Shown: in pieces, positions 17,379 to 24,446 of the stretch
Position numbering within the stretch: the first letter of the stretch is position 1
How the letters are laid out: the number at the start of each line of letters is the position of its first letter
NCBI GenBank assembly: GCA_020344215.1
Contig: CP070815.1
Location: 1,773,865 to 1,821,837 of the forward strand
DNA length: 47,973 nt
Direction: 5' to 3'
DNA from: Gemmatimonadota bacterium
GTDB taxonomy: Bacteria > Gemmatimonadota > Gemmatimonadetes > Palauibacterales > KS3-K002
Translations under genes and position numbers: made by a program
The notes under the pieces: generated by a model
The model's database searches: none
Seen by the model: the letters and a program-made list of their open reading frames with translations, nothing else
Told to the model about the DNA's origin: nothing

Positions 17379-17531
17379 TGGGACGGTAGGGTCTCCTACA
17401 ATATACGGGGGCAGGTGGCCTGCAATCCAGAAGCGGTCGGAGGCGGGAGGGCCACTCGCTCCGCTCTTGCACAAGGCCAGGCTTCGCGGGTGTACCGCGA
17501 CTCTTCCCTGACGCCGCCCGCCCTGGGGCGC

Positions 17532-17557
17532 GAACTTCCTGGCTCATTCTGGCGTTG
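17532..17557 (+). promoter_or_regulatory. Candidate ECF-sigma promoter upstream of the sigma gene
   Basis: GAACTT followed 15 bp later by CGTTG resembles group-IV sigma promoters (a GAAC-type -35 and a GTT-containing -10) and would allow autoregulation of the ECF sigma factor. It overlaps the -35 of a sigma70-like promoter. This is a pattern match only. Confidence 0.35.
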
Positions 17558-17583
17558 CACAGTGGGCAGTCGCTGGCTAAATA
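17555..17583 (+). promoter_or_regulatory. sigma70-type promoter of the ECF sigma operon
   Basis: -35 TTGCAC, 17-bp spacer, -10 TAAATA, placing the transcript start about 30 bp before the ATG at 17620. It lies in the 313-bp gap between the divergent Crp-family gene and the sigma factor; the rest of that gap (17385-17530) shows no other recognisable feature. Confidence 0.5.
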
Positions 17584-17619
17584 GAGGACAGCCCGGCCCC
17601 CAACCATCTGAAGTGGCTG

Positions 17620-18174
17620 ATGGGAAGAGACGCGAGCCTAAAGCAGCATGAGTTTGAGAGCGAGGCGCTGGTCCATCTGGACACGTTGTACAACGTGGCG
17701 CTTCGCCTCACCGGGAATGCTCCCGACGCCGAGGACCTCGTCCAAGACACGGTGACGAAGGCGTATCGGGCCTGGGACAAGTACCAGCCAGGTACCAACT
17801 GTCGTGCGTGGTTGGTGACCATCATGCGGAACACCTTCATCAACCAGTTCCGCCGCAAGCGCAAGCAACCGAGTCGTGTGCAGTTCGACTCGGTCGAGGA
17901 CGTCTCGGTTTTCGATGAGGTTCAGGAGCGGGATCCGGCGGGCTCTTTCTTCCGTTCCATCGTGGACGATGACGTAAAGCGGGCCATCCAGGAGTTGCCG
18001 GAGGAATTCAGGATCCCGGTGGTGCTGAGCGACGTCGAGGGTTTGAGCTACGCAGAAATCGCCGAAATCCTCGAGCTGCCCGTCGGCACGGTGAAGTCGC
18101 GTCTCTTCCGTGGCCGGCGCCGGCTGCAGAAACGTCTCTACGAGTACGCTCTGGAGATGGGGTATATCAGATGA
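17620..18174 (+). CDS. ECF-subfamily RNA polymerase sigma factor (SigR/RpoE type)
   Basis: 184-residue group-IV sigma factor. Region 2 is LVHLDTLYNVALRLTGNAPDAEDLVQDTVTKAYRAWDKY...NCRAWLVTIMRNTFINQFRR; region 4 is ELPEEFRIPVVLSDVEGLSYAEIAEILELPVGTVKSRLFRGRRRL. A short acidic linker (SVEDVSVFDEVQER) joins them. It overlaps the anti-sigma gene by 4 bp (ATGA), the standard arrangement for a sigma factor held inactive by its neighbour until a stress signal. The zinc-binding anti-sigma partner points to thiol/oxidative stress, as for SigR-RsrA. Confidence 0.93.
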   Translation: MGRDASLKQHEFESEALVHLDTLYNVALRLTGNAPDAEDLVQDTVTKAYRAWDKYQPGTNCRAWLVTIMRNTFINQFRRKRKQPSRVQFDSVEDVSVFDEVQERDPAGSFFRSIVDDDVKRAIQELPEEFRIPVVLSDVEGLSYAEIAEILELPVGTVKSRLFRGRRRLQKRLYEYALEMGYIR

Positions 18175-18461
18175 CGGGGTTCATCAGAGACCTGTTGGGG
18201 AAGATGATGCCGCCGCCGGGTGGTATCGATTGCGGCGGCGTCTTGGCTCAGCTGTACGAGTACATCGATGAGGAGCTGGACGACCCGGCGACGGTAGAGA
18301 AGATCCGCAAGCACCTGCAGGTGTGTAAGCGCTGCTATCCCCGTTATGACTTCGAGAAGGCGTTTCTGCGCTTCGTGTCCGAGCTAGGTCGGACGAGCGC
18401 GCCGGCGGAGCTGCGAGGCAGGATCTTCCAGAACATCCTCGAGGAGGAGAGCCAGAACTGA
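18171..18461 (+). CDS. rsrA: Zinc-binding anti-sigma factor (ZAS/RsrA-like)
   Basis: 96 residues. The motif H48-x3-C52-x2-C55 (HLQVCKRC) together with C21 (GGIDCGGVLAQLYEYIDEEL) is the ZAS signature of RsrA-type redox anti-sigma factors: zinc held by Cys/His, released when the thiols oxidise, freeing the sigma factor. The end FEKAFLRFV...ELRGRIFQNIL is typical of the family. It is translationally coupled (ATGA overlap) to the ECF sigma factor. Unlike many anti-sigma factors it has no membrane helix and should be cytosolic. Thioredoxin reductase at 22 kb would be a plausible regulon member. Confidence 0.87.
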   Translation: MTGFIRDLLGKMMPPPGGIDCGGVLAQLYEYIDEELDDPATVEKIRKHLQVCKRCYPRYDFEKAFLRFVSELGRTSAPAELRGRIFQNILEEESQN

Positions 18462-18567
18462 TCCTCGGTTCCGCCGCCGTCCAGCTACTCCTCTCATCTT
18501 GCCACAAGAACGCGCCCGACGGTAAGCTGAACCCTAGGGTGCCAGTCACGAGGACGATGGACCGGCC

Positions 18568-18756
18568 ATGAGCGAGACGAAACGCCTTTACCGAGTGACG
18601 ATACGTTACCGGCGACAGGTCCAGCAGTACGAGGTGTTCGAGGTCGAAGCCGCCGATCTGCGCGATGCCGTCTTAGTCGCGGCTGATCGCTTCGGCGATG
18701 TGCTGGCCGAGTTGGCGGACCTGATCGAGATACGAGTCGCCCATCCGGCTGAGTGA
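18568..18756 (+). CDS. Small hypothetical protein, 62 aa
   Basis: 62 residues: MSETKRLYRVTIRYRRQVQQ, then FEVEAADLRDAVLVAADRF and ADLIEIRVAHPAE. A beta-hairpin/helix/strand pattern with many charged residues, without Cys or signal peptide, suggests a small cytosolic alpha/beta protein. Family not recognised. It lies 106 bp after the anti-sigma gene and directly before a heptad repeat element. Confidence 0.5.
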   Translation: MSETKRLYRVTIRYRRQVQQYEVFEVEAADLRDAVLVAADRFGDVLAELADLIEIRVAHPAE

Positions 18757-18760
18757 GCGA

Positions 18761-18849
18761 CCTCCGGACACCGAATAACAAGGACCGAATTGCAGGCTGG
18801 GCCGTATCGGTACTCGGCGGTCGGCTCTCGGTGTTCGGTATTCGCAGGG
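18761..18849. repeat. Heptad-phased repeat element A
   Basis: Between the 62-residue gene and the M42 peptidase. The right arm is five consecutive 7-mers at 18808-18842: CGGTACT, CGGCGGT, CGGCTCT, CGGTGTT, CGGTATT. The left arm has the opposite orientation: ACCGAAT at 18770, an off-consensus heptad, then ACCGAAT at 18784, exactly 14 bp apart. The arms can pair imperfectly. The architecture matches the elements at 28.7 and 32.7 kb. Confidence 0.75.
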
Positions 18850-18888
18850 CTGAGTACGGGAGTACTCTACGAAGGCCAGCAGGAAACG

Positions 18889-19953
18889 ATGAATACGGAC
18901 TCAGTGGAATTCTTCAAGCGCCTGTTGGCGCTGCCTGGACCGTCCGGCTTCGAGGGCGAGCCAGCGCGAGCTTGGCGTGAGGAGGCAGGAACGTTTGCCG
19001 ATCGCGTCTGGGCCGATGTGGCGGGGAACAGCTTCGCAGCGTTGAATCCGGAGGGTGCGCCGCGTGTGATGATAGCGGGTCACATCGATGAGATCGGGCT
19101 CATGATCAATCACATCGATGATGACGGCTTCCTCTATTTCTCCACGATCGGTGGCTGGGATCCGGAGATCATCGTTGGGCAACGCGTCGAGATACTCGGT
19201 CGTGCCGGCGTGGTTCCCGGATTGGTGGGTAAGAAGGCGATCCACCTTCAAGAGAAGGACGACCGCGAGCGCGTTTCGAAGGTCAAGGATCTCTGGATCG
19301 ATATAGGTGCTGAGGACGGGAAAGGTGCGCGCGAGCGTGTCCGGGTGGGCGACGCCGCCGTGCTAGCGGCCGACCTCGTCGAGCTGCCGAACGGACGTAT
19401 CGCCTCGCGGAGCATTGACAATCGCGTGGGCGCGCTGCTGGCGCTGGAGGCGCTACGCCGGCTTGCCGCCGACCGGCCGACGGCTGCGGCGATCGCTGTC
19501 GCAACGGCCCAGGAGGAGATCGGGGTCGGTGGTGGAGGTGCACGCTCCGGTGCCTACGGCCTCGACCCGCAGATCGCCATAGTGATCGACGTCACCCACG
19601 CTACCGACTACCCGGGCGCGGAGAAGAAAGGACACGGCGATCATCGCCTGGGCGGCGGCCCGGCTCTATGCCGGGGCTCCGCCGTCAACCCGGTGTTGTT
19701 CGAGCGGTTAGTCGAGGTTGCGGAGCGGGCGCAGATTCCGTTCTCGATCGAGGCAGCCCCGCGGGGCACCAGCACGGACGCGGATAGCATCGTCACGGCG
19801 CGGGCCGGCGTTGCGACGGTGCTGGTCTCGGTGCCGAATCGCTATATGCACTCGCCCAACGAGATGGTGGCGCTGGAGGATCTGGACCGGGCGGCGGAGC
19901 TGATCGCGGCGACGGTGCGGAGTCTGTCACCCGAAGACAGCTTTGTCCCTTAG
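18889..19953 (+). CDS. M42-family metallo-aminopeptidase
   Basis: 354-residue di-metal (usually Co/Zn) aminopeptidase of the glutamyl aminopeptidase/FrvX/TET family, which trims peptides in the cytosol. Metal- and active-site segments visible are AGHIDEIGLM, ASRSIDNRVGALLALEAL, VATAQEEIGVGG (catalytic Glu plus metal Glu), IVIDVTHATDYPG and the C-terminal VPNRYMHSPNEM (metal His). The ATG at 18889 has AGGA four bases upstream; an in-frame start at 18790 lies inside repeat element A and is rejected. M42 enzymes often form dodecameric shells. Confidence 0.93.
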   Translation: MNTDSVEFFKRLLALPGPSGFEGEPARAWREEAGTFADRVWADVAGNSFAALNPEGAPRVMIAGHIDEIGLMINHIDDDGFLYFSTIGGWDPEIIVGQRVEILGRAGVVPGLVGKKAIHLQEKDDRERVSKVKDLWIDIGAEDGKGARERVRVGDAAVLAADLVELPNGRIASRSIDNRVGALLALEALRRLAADRPTAAAIAVATAQEEIGVGGGGARSGAYGLDPQIAIVIDVTHATDYPGAEKKGHGDHRLGGGPALCRGSAVNPVLFERLVEVAERAQIPFSIEAAPRGTSTDADSIVTARAGVATVLVSVPNRYMHSPNEMVALEDLDRAAELIAATVRSLSPEDSFVP

Positions 19954-19957
19954 CAGA

Positions 19958-20236
19958 TCAGCTCTGGCTGCCCTTCCTGACGTCTGACACCTCGTCCGAG
20001 CGGTACACAGGGATGTCCATCGACGTACTCTGCTCGTACAACGCCAGCAGTTGTTTGCGGGAGAGCTTGTCGACATCGCCCTGTGACCCAAAGCTGTCCT
20101 CGGGCACCTCGACGACGCGGTAAGGGCGCTGGCCCGTGGGCTGACAGAGGAAAAGAACTAGACGAACGCCCGGGCGCGGCCGTTCCTCTCCCAGGCGCAC
20201 TTTCCAAACGTCACCATCGACTTTGAGGCTGGTCAT
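19958..20236 (-). CDS. Hypothetical protein, 92 aa
   Basis: 92 residues with GGAG just before the ATG at 20236. It starts MTSLKVDGDVWKVRLGEE, continues with a strand-rich middle (VRLVLFLCQPTGQRPYRVVEV) and a charged helix (DVDKLSRKQLLALYEQS). No signal peptide, metal motif or membrane helix. Family not recognised. It follows the DtxR-family gene by 11 bp on the same strand and should share its transcript. Its stop is 4 bp from the convergent M42 gene. Confidence 0.6.
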   Translation of the reverse strand: MTSLKVDGDVWKVRLGEERPRPGVRLVLFLCQPTGQRPYRVVEVPEDSFGSQGDVDKLSRKQLLALYEQSTSMDIPVYRSDEVSDVRKGSQS

Positions 20237-20247
20237 AAGCTCCGGTT

Positions 20248-20961
20248 CTAGTTGTCGGTGGCGTCGTCGCCACCATCGTGTCCGCCGCCCAGCAACTCCA
20301 CCCTGACGATCTCGGCAAGGCCTCGACCTAGCGACCGCTCCTGCCCGGCCACGCGCACGCGGATCGGACCTTCAAAGGGCTCGTGCCCCACGACTTCCAC
20401 CCGCGTACCCGGGTAGAGACCCAACTGGGCAAGATAGCGCAGTCGGCCCTCGTCCGCATCGCTCACCTCCCTGATGATCACGCGGGCACCTTCACCGATC
20501 TCTGAGAGCGCCGGGTGCCGCCTCTCAGTTACCTCCCCCTCCGCCGTCGGTATCGGGGAGCCGTGCGGGTCCAGCTCGGGGTGGCCAAGGGCCTCCGCCA
20601 TCCGCTCCACCAACTCGTCCGATGAGGCGTGCTCGAGGCGCTCGGCCTCTGCGTGCACCCTATCCCACGAGTAGCCGAGCTTCTCGATCAGGTACGCCTC
20701 GATCACCCGATGTCGCCGGATGATCCGCAATGCCTCCCGCTCTCCGGCCTCGCTCAAGCGCACCCCGTGGTAAGGCTCGTGCTCGACGAGTCCGCGCTCG
20801 GCCAAGCCCTTGATCATGTTGGTCACCGAGGCGGGCGAGCGGTCGAGCAGCTGCGCGAGGGCCGATGTGCTCACGGGCGAGCCCTCCTGCTGGAGGTGCC
20901 GGATCGCCTTCAGGTAGTCCTCGACGGCGCGTGAGCGCGCGCCACCCTGCTGAGTCGCCAT
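20248..20961 (-). CDS. DtxR/MntR-family metal-dependent regulator
   Basis: 237 residues. Residues about 8-70 are the N-terminal winged helix (EDYLKAIRHLQQEGSPVSTSALAQLLDRSPASVTNMIKGLAERGLVEHE), then the metal-binding and dimerisation domain (RRHRVIEAYLIEKLGYSWDRVHAEAERLEHASSDELVERM, with the expected Glu and His ligands). The C-terminal FeoA/SH3-like domain is at about 155-225. It should sense Mn(II) or Fe(II) and repress uptake genes; which metal is not decidable here. The C-terminus ends in a His/Asp/Gly-rich tail (GGGHDGGDDATDN). A candidate operator lies upstream at 20969-20993. Confidence 0.9.
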   Translation of the reverse strand: MATQQGGARSRAVEDYLKAIRHLQQEGSPVSTSALAQLLDRSPASVTNMIKGLAERGLVEHEPYHGVRLSEAGEREALRIIRRHRVIEAYLIEKLGYSWDRVHAEAERLEHASSDELVERMAEALGHPELDPHGSPIPTAEGEVTERRHPALSEIGEGARVIIREVSDADEGRLRYLAQLGLYPGTRVEVVGHEPFEGPIRVRVAGQERSLGRGLAEIVRVELLGGGHDGGDDATDN

Positions 20962-20968
20962 GATTTTT

Positions 20969-20993
20969 CGTCGGGGCTAAAACTCAGCCGACG
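20969..20993. promoter_or_regulatory. Inverted repeat upstream of the DtxR-family gene
   Basis: CGTCGGGGCT and AGCCGACG flank AAAACTC, forming an 8-bp stem with a 2-nt bulge, starting 8 bp before the regulator's ATG. Its position suits an autoregulatory operator. It does not obviously match a known DtxR, IdeR or MntR box, so this is inference. Confidence 0.35.
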
Positions 20994-21152
20994 CCGGAGG
21001 CATGTCAATCCGCGGCCCCGTTCCCAACCCACCCGTCCGTTGACCCGTCCCGCTCGCCCGGGTAGCTTTGCGCGGTTGGCCGTGGGCCCACCGGCTCGCG
21101 GCCGTTTCTGTGACGGGAACCCGGAATTGTTAATAGGAGTGGCTCGCAGCGC

Positions 21153-22016
21153 GTGACGGGGATGGAGAGGTTCGACGCCCCTGTGGATGTCGCCGACAGG
21201 ATCGACCTCCACCTGCACTCCAACCGCTCGGACGGGCTGTTGGAGCCTGTGGCGGTGATCGAAGCCGCGAAAGAGGCGGGGTTGAAGGCGCTCGCCCTCA
21301 CCGATCACGACACGCTGGCCGGTATTGAGGAGGCGCAAGGGGCGGCGGCCGAGCTGGACATCCCCTTCGTCCCCGGGGTCGAGTTCTCCTGCTACGACGA
21401 GAGCGGGTCCACGCACCTGCTCGGCTACTTCATCGATCCCGGCCACAGCGAGCTTGTCCAGTACCTTGAGGAAGCACGGGAGCGCCGCCTGCTGCGTGCC
21501 GAGAGGATGGTGGAGAAGCTCAACCGGCTGGGCGTCGAATTGACCCTCGACGAGGTAAGAGCCCAGACCTCGCAGGATGGGCTGATCGCGCGGCCGCACG
21601 TGGCTCGAGCTCTGGTGGCGGGCGGTTGGGTCCAGCTGTATAACGAGGCCTTCTGGCGCTTCCTCGCCGCCGGCCAGCCGGCGTACGTGCCGACCTGGCG
21701 GATCAGTCCGGCTGAGGGGATTCGCTGGATCCACGAGGCCGGCGGACTGGCAGTCCTGGCTCACGGGGGCAAGAGTCATACCGAGTTGGGCATCCGTGCG
21801 CTGGCAGACGAGGGTCTCGACGGTCTGGAGACCTTGCACCCGGAGCACGGGCCGTACGAGGTTGGGCGGCTTCGCCGGCTCGTCGCCCAGCTCGGGCTGC
21901 TTGAGACAGGTGGCTCCGACTGGCACGGCCCGCAGGAGAGCCGTCGCGGGCAGCTGGCCTCACAACCGGTCCCCTACGAGTGGTACCTTCGCCTGCGGGA
22001 TGCTGCTGGGAAATAG
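21153..22016 (+). CDS. PHP-domain phosphoesterase (TrpH/RNase AM-like)
   Basis: 287 residues. The PHP fold is clear: DLHLHSNRSDG (metal His), ALTDHDTLAGI, FVPGVEFSCYD, an inserted helical segment (HSELVQYLEEARERRLLRAERM), ARPHVARALV, AVLAHGG and GGSDWHGP. This matches bacterial TrpH proteins, which remove 5'-terminal nucleotides from RNA or hydrolyse nucleoside 3',5'-bisphosphates. A trinuclear metal centre is expected. The start is uncertain: GTG at 21153 or ATG at 21162 (MERFDAP); AGGAG lies about 12 bp before the GTG. It is divergent from the DtxR gene and 39 bp before trxB. Confidence 0.85.
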   Translation: MTGMERFDAPVDVADRIDLHLHSNRSDGLLEPVAVIEAAKEAGLKALALTDHDTLAGIEEAQGAAAELDIPFVPGVEFSCYDESGSTHLLGYFIDPGHSELVQYLEEARERRLLRAERMVEKLNRLGVELTLDEVRAQTSQDGLIARPHVARALVAGGWVQLYNEAFWRFLAAGQPAYVPTWRISPAEGIRWIHEAGGLAVLAHGGKSHTELGIRALADEGLDGLETLHPEHGPYEVGRLRRLVAQLGLLETGGSDWHGPQESRRGQLASQPVPYEWYLRLRDAAGK

Positions 22017-22055
22017 GCCGGCGTATGAATCAGTTGTCGGTGTGACAGGGAGAGA

Positions 22056-23027
22056 GTGAAAACGGGAATGACAAGCGACGTGAATGAAAGAGAGTTCGAG
22101 CTGGTCATCGTCGGTGGAGGCCCGGCCGGTCTGACCGCCGGGATGTACGCGAAGCGGTCGGAGCTGAACGCCGTCGTTCTGGAGCGCGGCCTGCCCGGCG
22201 GCCAGTTGCTCAACACCGATCTCATCGATGACTACCCGGGGCTCCCCGAGATAGACGGCCGCGAGTTGGCCGACCGCATGGCCAAGCACGCCACGAAGTT
22301 CGGCTTGCCGATTGACACCTTTACGGTCAAGGGGATCAAGAAGCTCGCAGACGGCGACTTCCGCGTCACTACGGAAGAGGGCCCGGTATATCGCGCCCCA
22401 GCGGTGATCCTCACAGCCGGTGGCACGCCCAACAAACTAGAGGTGCCCGGCGAAGAGGAGTTTGCCGGGCGCGGAGTGAGCTACTGCGCCATCTGCGACG
22501 GCGCCTTCTTCAAAGGCGAGACGATCGCCGTGGCAGGCGGTGGCGACGCGGCTGCAGAGGAGGCTGAATTCCTCACACGCTATGTGGAGAAGCTCTACCT
22601 GATCCACCGCCGCGATCAGCTTCGCGCGCAGAAGATCCTGCAGACGCGGGTCTTCGAGAACCCAAAGATCGAGGTGATCTGGGACACGGTGATCGAAGAA
22701 GTCCTCGGCGACCTGAAGGGGATGACCGGCCTGCGGCTGAAAAACCTGAAATCCGGTGAGCAGGGCACGCTCGACGTCACCGGCCTGTTTGTGTTCATCG
22801 GGTTCCGCCCCAACACCGGACTGCTTGAAGATCACGCCGAGCATGATGCCGGCGGTTATCTGATCAGCGATCGCGACATGCGCTCGTCGATCCCCGGGCT
22901 CTTCGTTGGCGGTGACTGCCGCTCACAGCTGACCCGTCAGATCACAACGGCCGTGGGTGACGGGACCACCGCAGTGATCGCAGCTGAGAAGTACCTGACG
23001 GAGTTGAAGGGGGCGAAGGCCGGGTGA
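22056..23027 (+). CDS. trxB: Thioredoxin reductase
   Basis: 323-residue flavoenzyme that reduces thioredoxin with NADPH. FAD-binding motif VGGGPAGLTAGMYA lies near residue 18, the redox-active pair is C144-A-I-C147 (SYCAICDGAFF), the NADPH domain has VAGGGDAAAEEAEFL and HRRDQLRAQ (Arg residues that favour NADPH), and the C-terminal FAD motif is GLFVGGDCRSQLTRQITTAVGDG. GGGAG before the GTG at 22056 supports that start; ATG at 22068 is an alternative. No thioredoxin gene is adjacent. Confidence 0.95.
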   Translation: MKTGMTSDVNEREFELVIVGGGPAGLTAGMYAKRSELNAVVLERGLPGGQLLNTDLIDDYPGLPEIDGRELADRMAKHATKFGLPIDTFTVKGIKKLADGDFRVTTEEGPVYRAPAVILTAGGTPNKLEVPGEEEFAGRGVSYCAICDGAFFKGETIAVAGGGDAAAEEAEFLTRYVEKLYLIHRRDQLRAQKILQTRVFENPKIEVIWDTVIEEVLGDLKGMTGLRLKNLKSGEQGTLDVTGLFVFIGFRPNTGLLEDHAEHDAGGYLISDRDMRSSIPGLFVGGDCRSQLTRQITTAVGDGTTAVIAAEKYLTELKGAKAG

Positions 23028-23068
23028 GAGAGAGATCGGGCACCTCGGCCCCCACCCCGGTGTTCACG

Positions 23069-23096
23069 TTGACAGGGGGGCATCGTGGGCTAAGAT
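23069..23096 (+). promoter_or_regulatory. sigma70 promoter and candidate operator of the A-type Fe-S carrier gene
   Basis: -35 TTGACA, 16-bp spacer, -10 TAAGAT. The transcript would begin near 23103. At 23109-23122, just after the start, is AATCG-TTAG-CGATT, a 5-bp inverted repeat in an AT-rich patch that could be an operator for an iron- or Fe-S-responsive repressor; that part is inference. Confidence 0.65.
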
Positions 23097-23154
23097 CTAG
23101 GTATCAATAATCGTTAGCGATTTCTATCCGAATAGGCTAGGGAGTGCAAGATAG

Positions 23155-23511
23155 ATGGCTCAGACTCGGCAGAGCGTAGCGACGGTCAGCCTGACCTCGG
23201 GGGCAGCGGAGAAAGCGCGCGAGTTCATGGCGGAGGAGAATTTGAGCCCCGAGGCCGCAGGCTTGAGGGTCGCCGTGCTGCCCGGCGGCTGCTCGGGCTT
23301 TCAGTATGGAATGAACCTGGAAGAGGAACCGCGGTCGGACGACGAGGTAGTGATCTCCGAAGGGATCCGGTTGTTCGTCGATCCTTTCAGTGGGCAGTAC
23401 CTCAGGGGTACGGTGATCGGGTATCACAGCTCGTTCCAGGGTTCGGGCTTCACATTCAGCAACCCGAACGCCAGCGGCGGCTGCGGCTGCGGCGAATCGT
23501 TTGCCGTCTGA
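23155..23511 (+). CDS. erpA: A-type iron-sulfur carrier (IscA/ErpA/HesB family)
   Basis: 118 residues. The three conserved cysteines of A-type carriers are present: C46 in GGCSGF and C110/C112 in SGGCGCGESFAV. They bind iron or a [2Fe-2S]/[4Fe-4S] cluster passed on to apo-proteins. The segment GIRLFVDPFSGQYLRGTVIGYHSSFQGSGFTFSNPNA is characteristic. No isc or suf genes are near, which fits a free-standing ErpA-like carrier; likely clients in this window include the oxidoreductase at 4.5-8 kb and endonuclease III. A promoter lies upstream and a terminator hairpin downstream, so it is monocistronic. Confidence 0.93.
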   Translation: MAQTRQSVATVSLTSGAAEKAREFMAEENLSPEAAGLRVAVLPGGCSGFQYGMNLEEEPRSDDEVVISEGIRLFVDPFSGQYLRGTVIGYHSSFQGSGFTFSNPNASGGCGCGESFAV

Positions 23512-23531
23512 GGCGCGAGGCCGATGTAGTA

Positions 23532-23564
23532 GGGAAGGGCCCGCGAGAGCGGGCCTTCCTTTTT
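23532..23564 (+). terminator. Rho-independent terminator
   Basis: GGCCCGC-GAGA-GCGGGCC stem-loop, extended by AAG/CTT after one bulged base, followed by CCTTTTT. It lies 21 bp after the A-type carrier gene. Confidence 0.85.
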
Positions 23565-23615
23565 GATGTCTGTGGCTAGGCGTTATCTTTTCGTGGACTT
23601 GGCGTTGGAGGGCGG

Positions 23616-24257
23616 GTGAAGATCCTCGGGTTTCCGGTGGGGCCGTTGCAGGCTAACGCCTACCTCGCGATCTGTGAGGAGACGGGGCGCTGTGCGCTGA
23701 TCGATCCGGGTGGCGAGGCGGAGCGGCTCCTCGAGGCCGCGGCGAACGAGGGAGCCCGCGTCGAGTCGATCCTGCTCACGCACGCGCATCTGGATCACGT
23801 GGGCGGCGTGGCTGCGGCCAAACGAAAGACGGGCGCTCCGGTGCTGCTGCACGCGGCGGATGCCGGACTCTATCGTGCAGCCCCCGCGCAGGCGCTCTCG
23901 TTTGGACTGGAGGTCGAACAGCCCCCCGAACCGGATGGTCAGCTCGAAGACGGGCAGATCATAGAGATCGGTGAAGAGAAGCTCGAGGTACGTCACACGC
24001 CTGGACATTCGCCGGGCCATGTCTGCCTGATCGGTGATGGGTTCGCGCTGGTGGGTGACTGCGTGTTTGCCGGTTCGATTGGGCGGACCGATCTGCCCGG
24101 CGGTGACTACAGGACCCTGATGGAGTCGATCAACGAGAAGCTGCTCAGGCTTCCCGATGACACCATCCTTTACTCGGGGCACGGTCCGGCAACGACCGTG
24201 GGGAGGGAGCGTCAGCTCAACCCGTTCTTGACGGGAGCGTTCGGGTGGAGCGGCTGA
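23616..24257 (+). CDS. MBL-fold metallo-hydrolase (glyoxalase II-like)
   Basis: 213-residue metallo-beta-lactamase-fold hydrolase. Metal ligands are in THAHLDHVGG (HxHxDH, about residues 59-64), HTPGHSPGHVCL, GDCVFAGSIGRTDLPGGD and YSGHGPATTVG. The pattern, with the SIGRTDLPGG loop, is that of small glyoxalase II-like proteins (YcbL type), which hydrolyse thioesters such as S-lactoylglutathione, although the real substrate is often unknown. GGAGG four bases before the GTG at 23616 fixes the start. A 42-residue Cys-rich ORF and a DHH gene follow closely. Confidence 0.9.
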   Translation: MKILGFPVGPLQANAYLAICEETGRCALIDPGGEAERLLEAAANEGARVESILLTHAHLDHVGGVAAAKRKTGAPVLLHAADAGLYRAAPAQALSFGLEVEQPPEPDGQLEDGQIIEIGEEKLEVRHTPGHSPGHVCLIGDGFALVGDCVFAGSIGRTDLPGGDYRTLMESINEKLLRLPDDTILYSGHGPATTVGRERQLNPFLTGAFGWSG

Positions 24258-24287
24258 GCGGGGGCGAGTCAAGGCGAAGGCGACGGC

Positions 24288-24416
24288 GTGGCCGCTGAGG
24301 ACGAGAGGCGCTGCCTGCAATGCGGTCGCCAGGTCGCCAATCGCCCCCGCGGCTGCAAGGGCGCCCACTGCTCGAACTACACGCATTTCTATCGACTGGG
24401 CGACTGCTCCGATTGA
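24288..24416 (+). CDS. Cys-rich mini-protein, 42 aa (candidate zinc-binding)
   Basis: An open frame from GTG 24288 to TGA 24414-24416 encodes a 42-residue peptide beginning MAAEDERRCLQCGRQVANR and ending YTHFYRLGDCSD. It has five Cys (RRCLQCG, GCKGAHC, GDC) and two His, arranged as CxxC...CxxxxC, the layout of a small zinc ribbon. GAAGG lies 8 bp upstream of the GTG. It fills the gap between the MBL hydrolase and the DHH gene on the same strand. It is too short for most gene callers. The function is unknown. Confidence 0.55.
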   Translation: MAAEDERRCLQCGRQVANRPRGCKGAHCSNYTHFYRLGDCSD

Positions 24417-24446
24417 GCTCGAGAGAACACAGCTTCGCGAGGCAGC

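Noticed and set aside
18790..18888. Upstream start of the M42 peptidase
   Set aside because: It would translate repeat element A; the ATG at 18889 has AGGA in place.
20257..20274. Hairpin GGTGGCG-TCGT-CGCCACC at the end of the DtxR-family gene
   Set aside because: It is within codons for Gly/Asp repeats and has no T-run; likely a by-product of the GC-rich tail.
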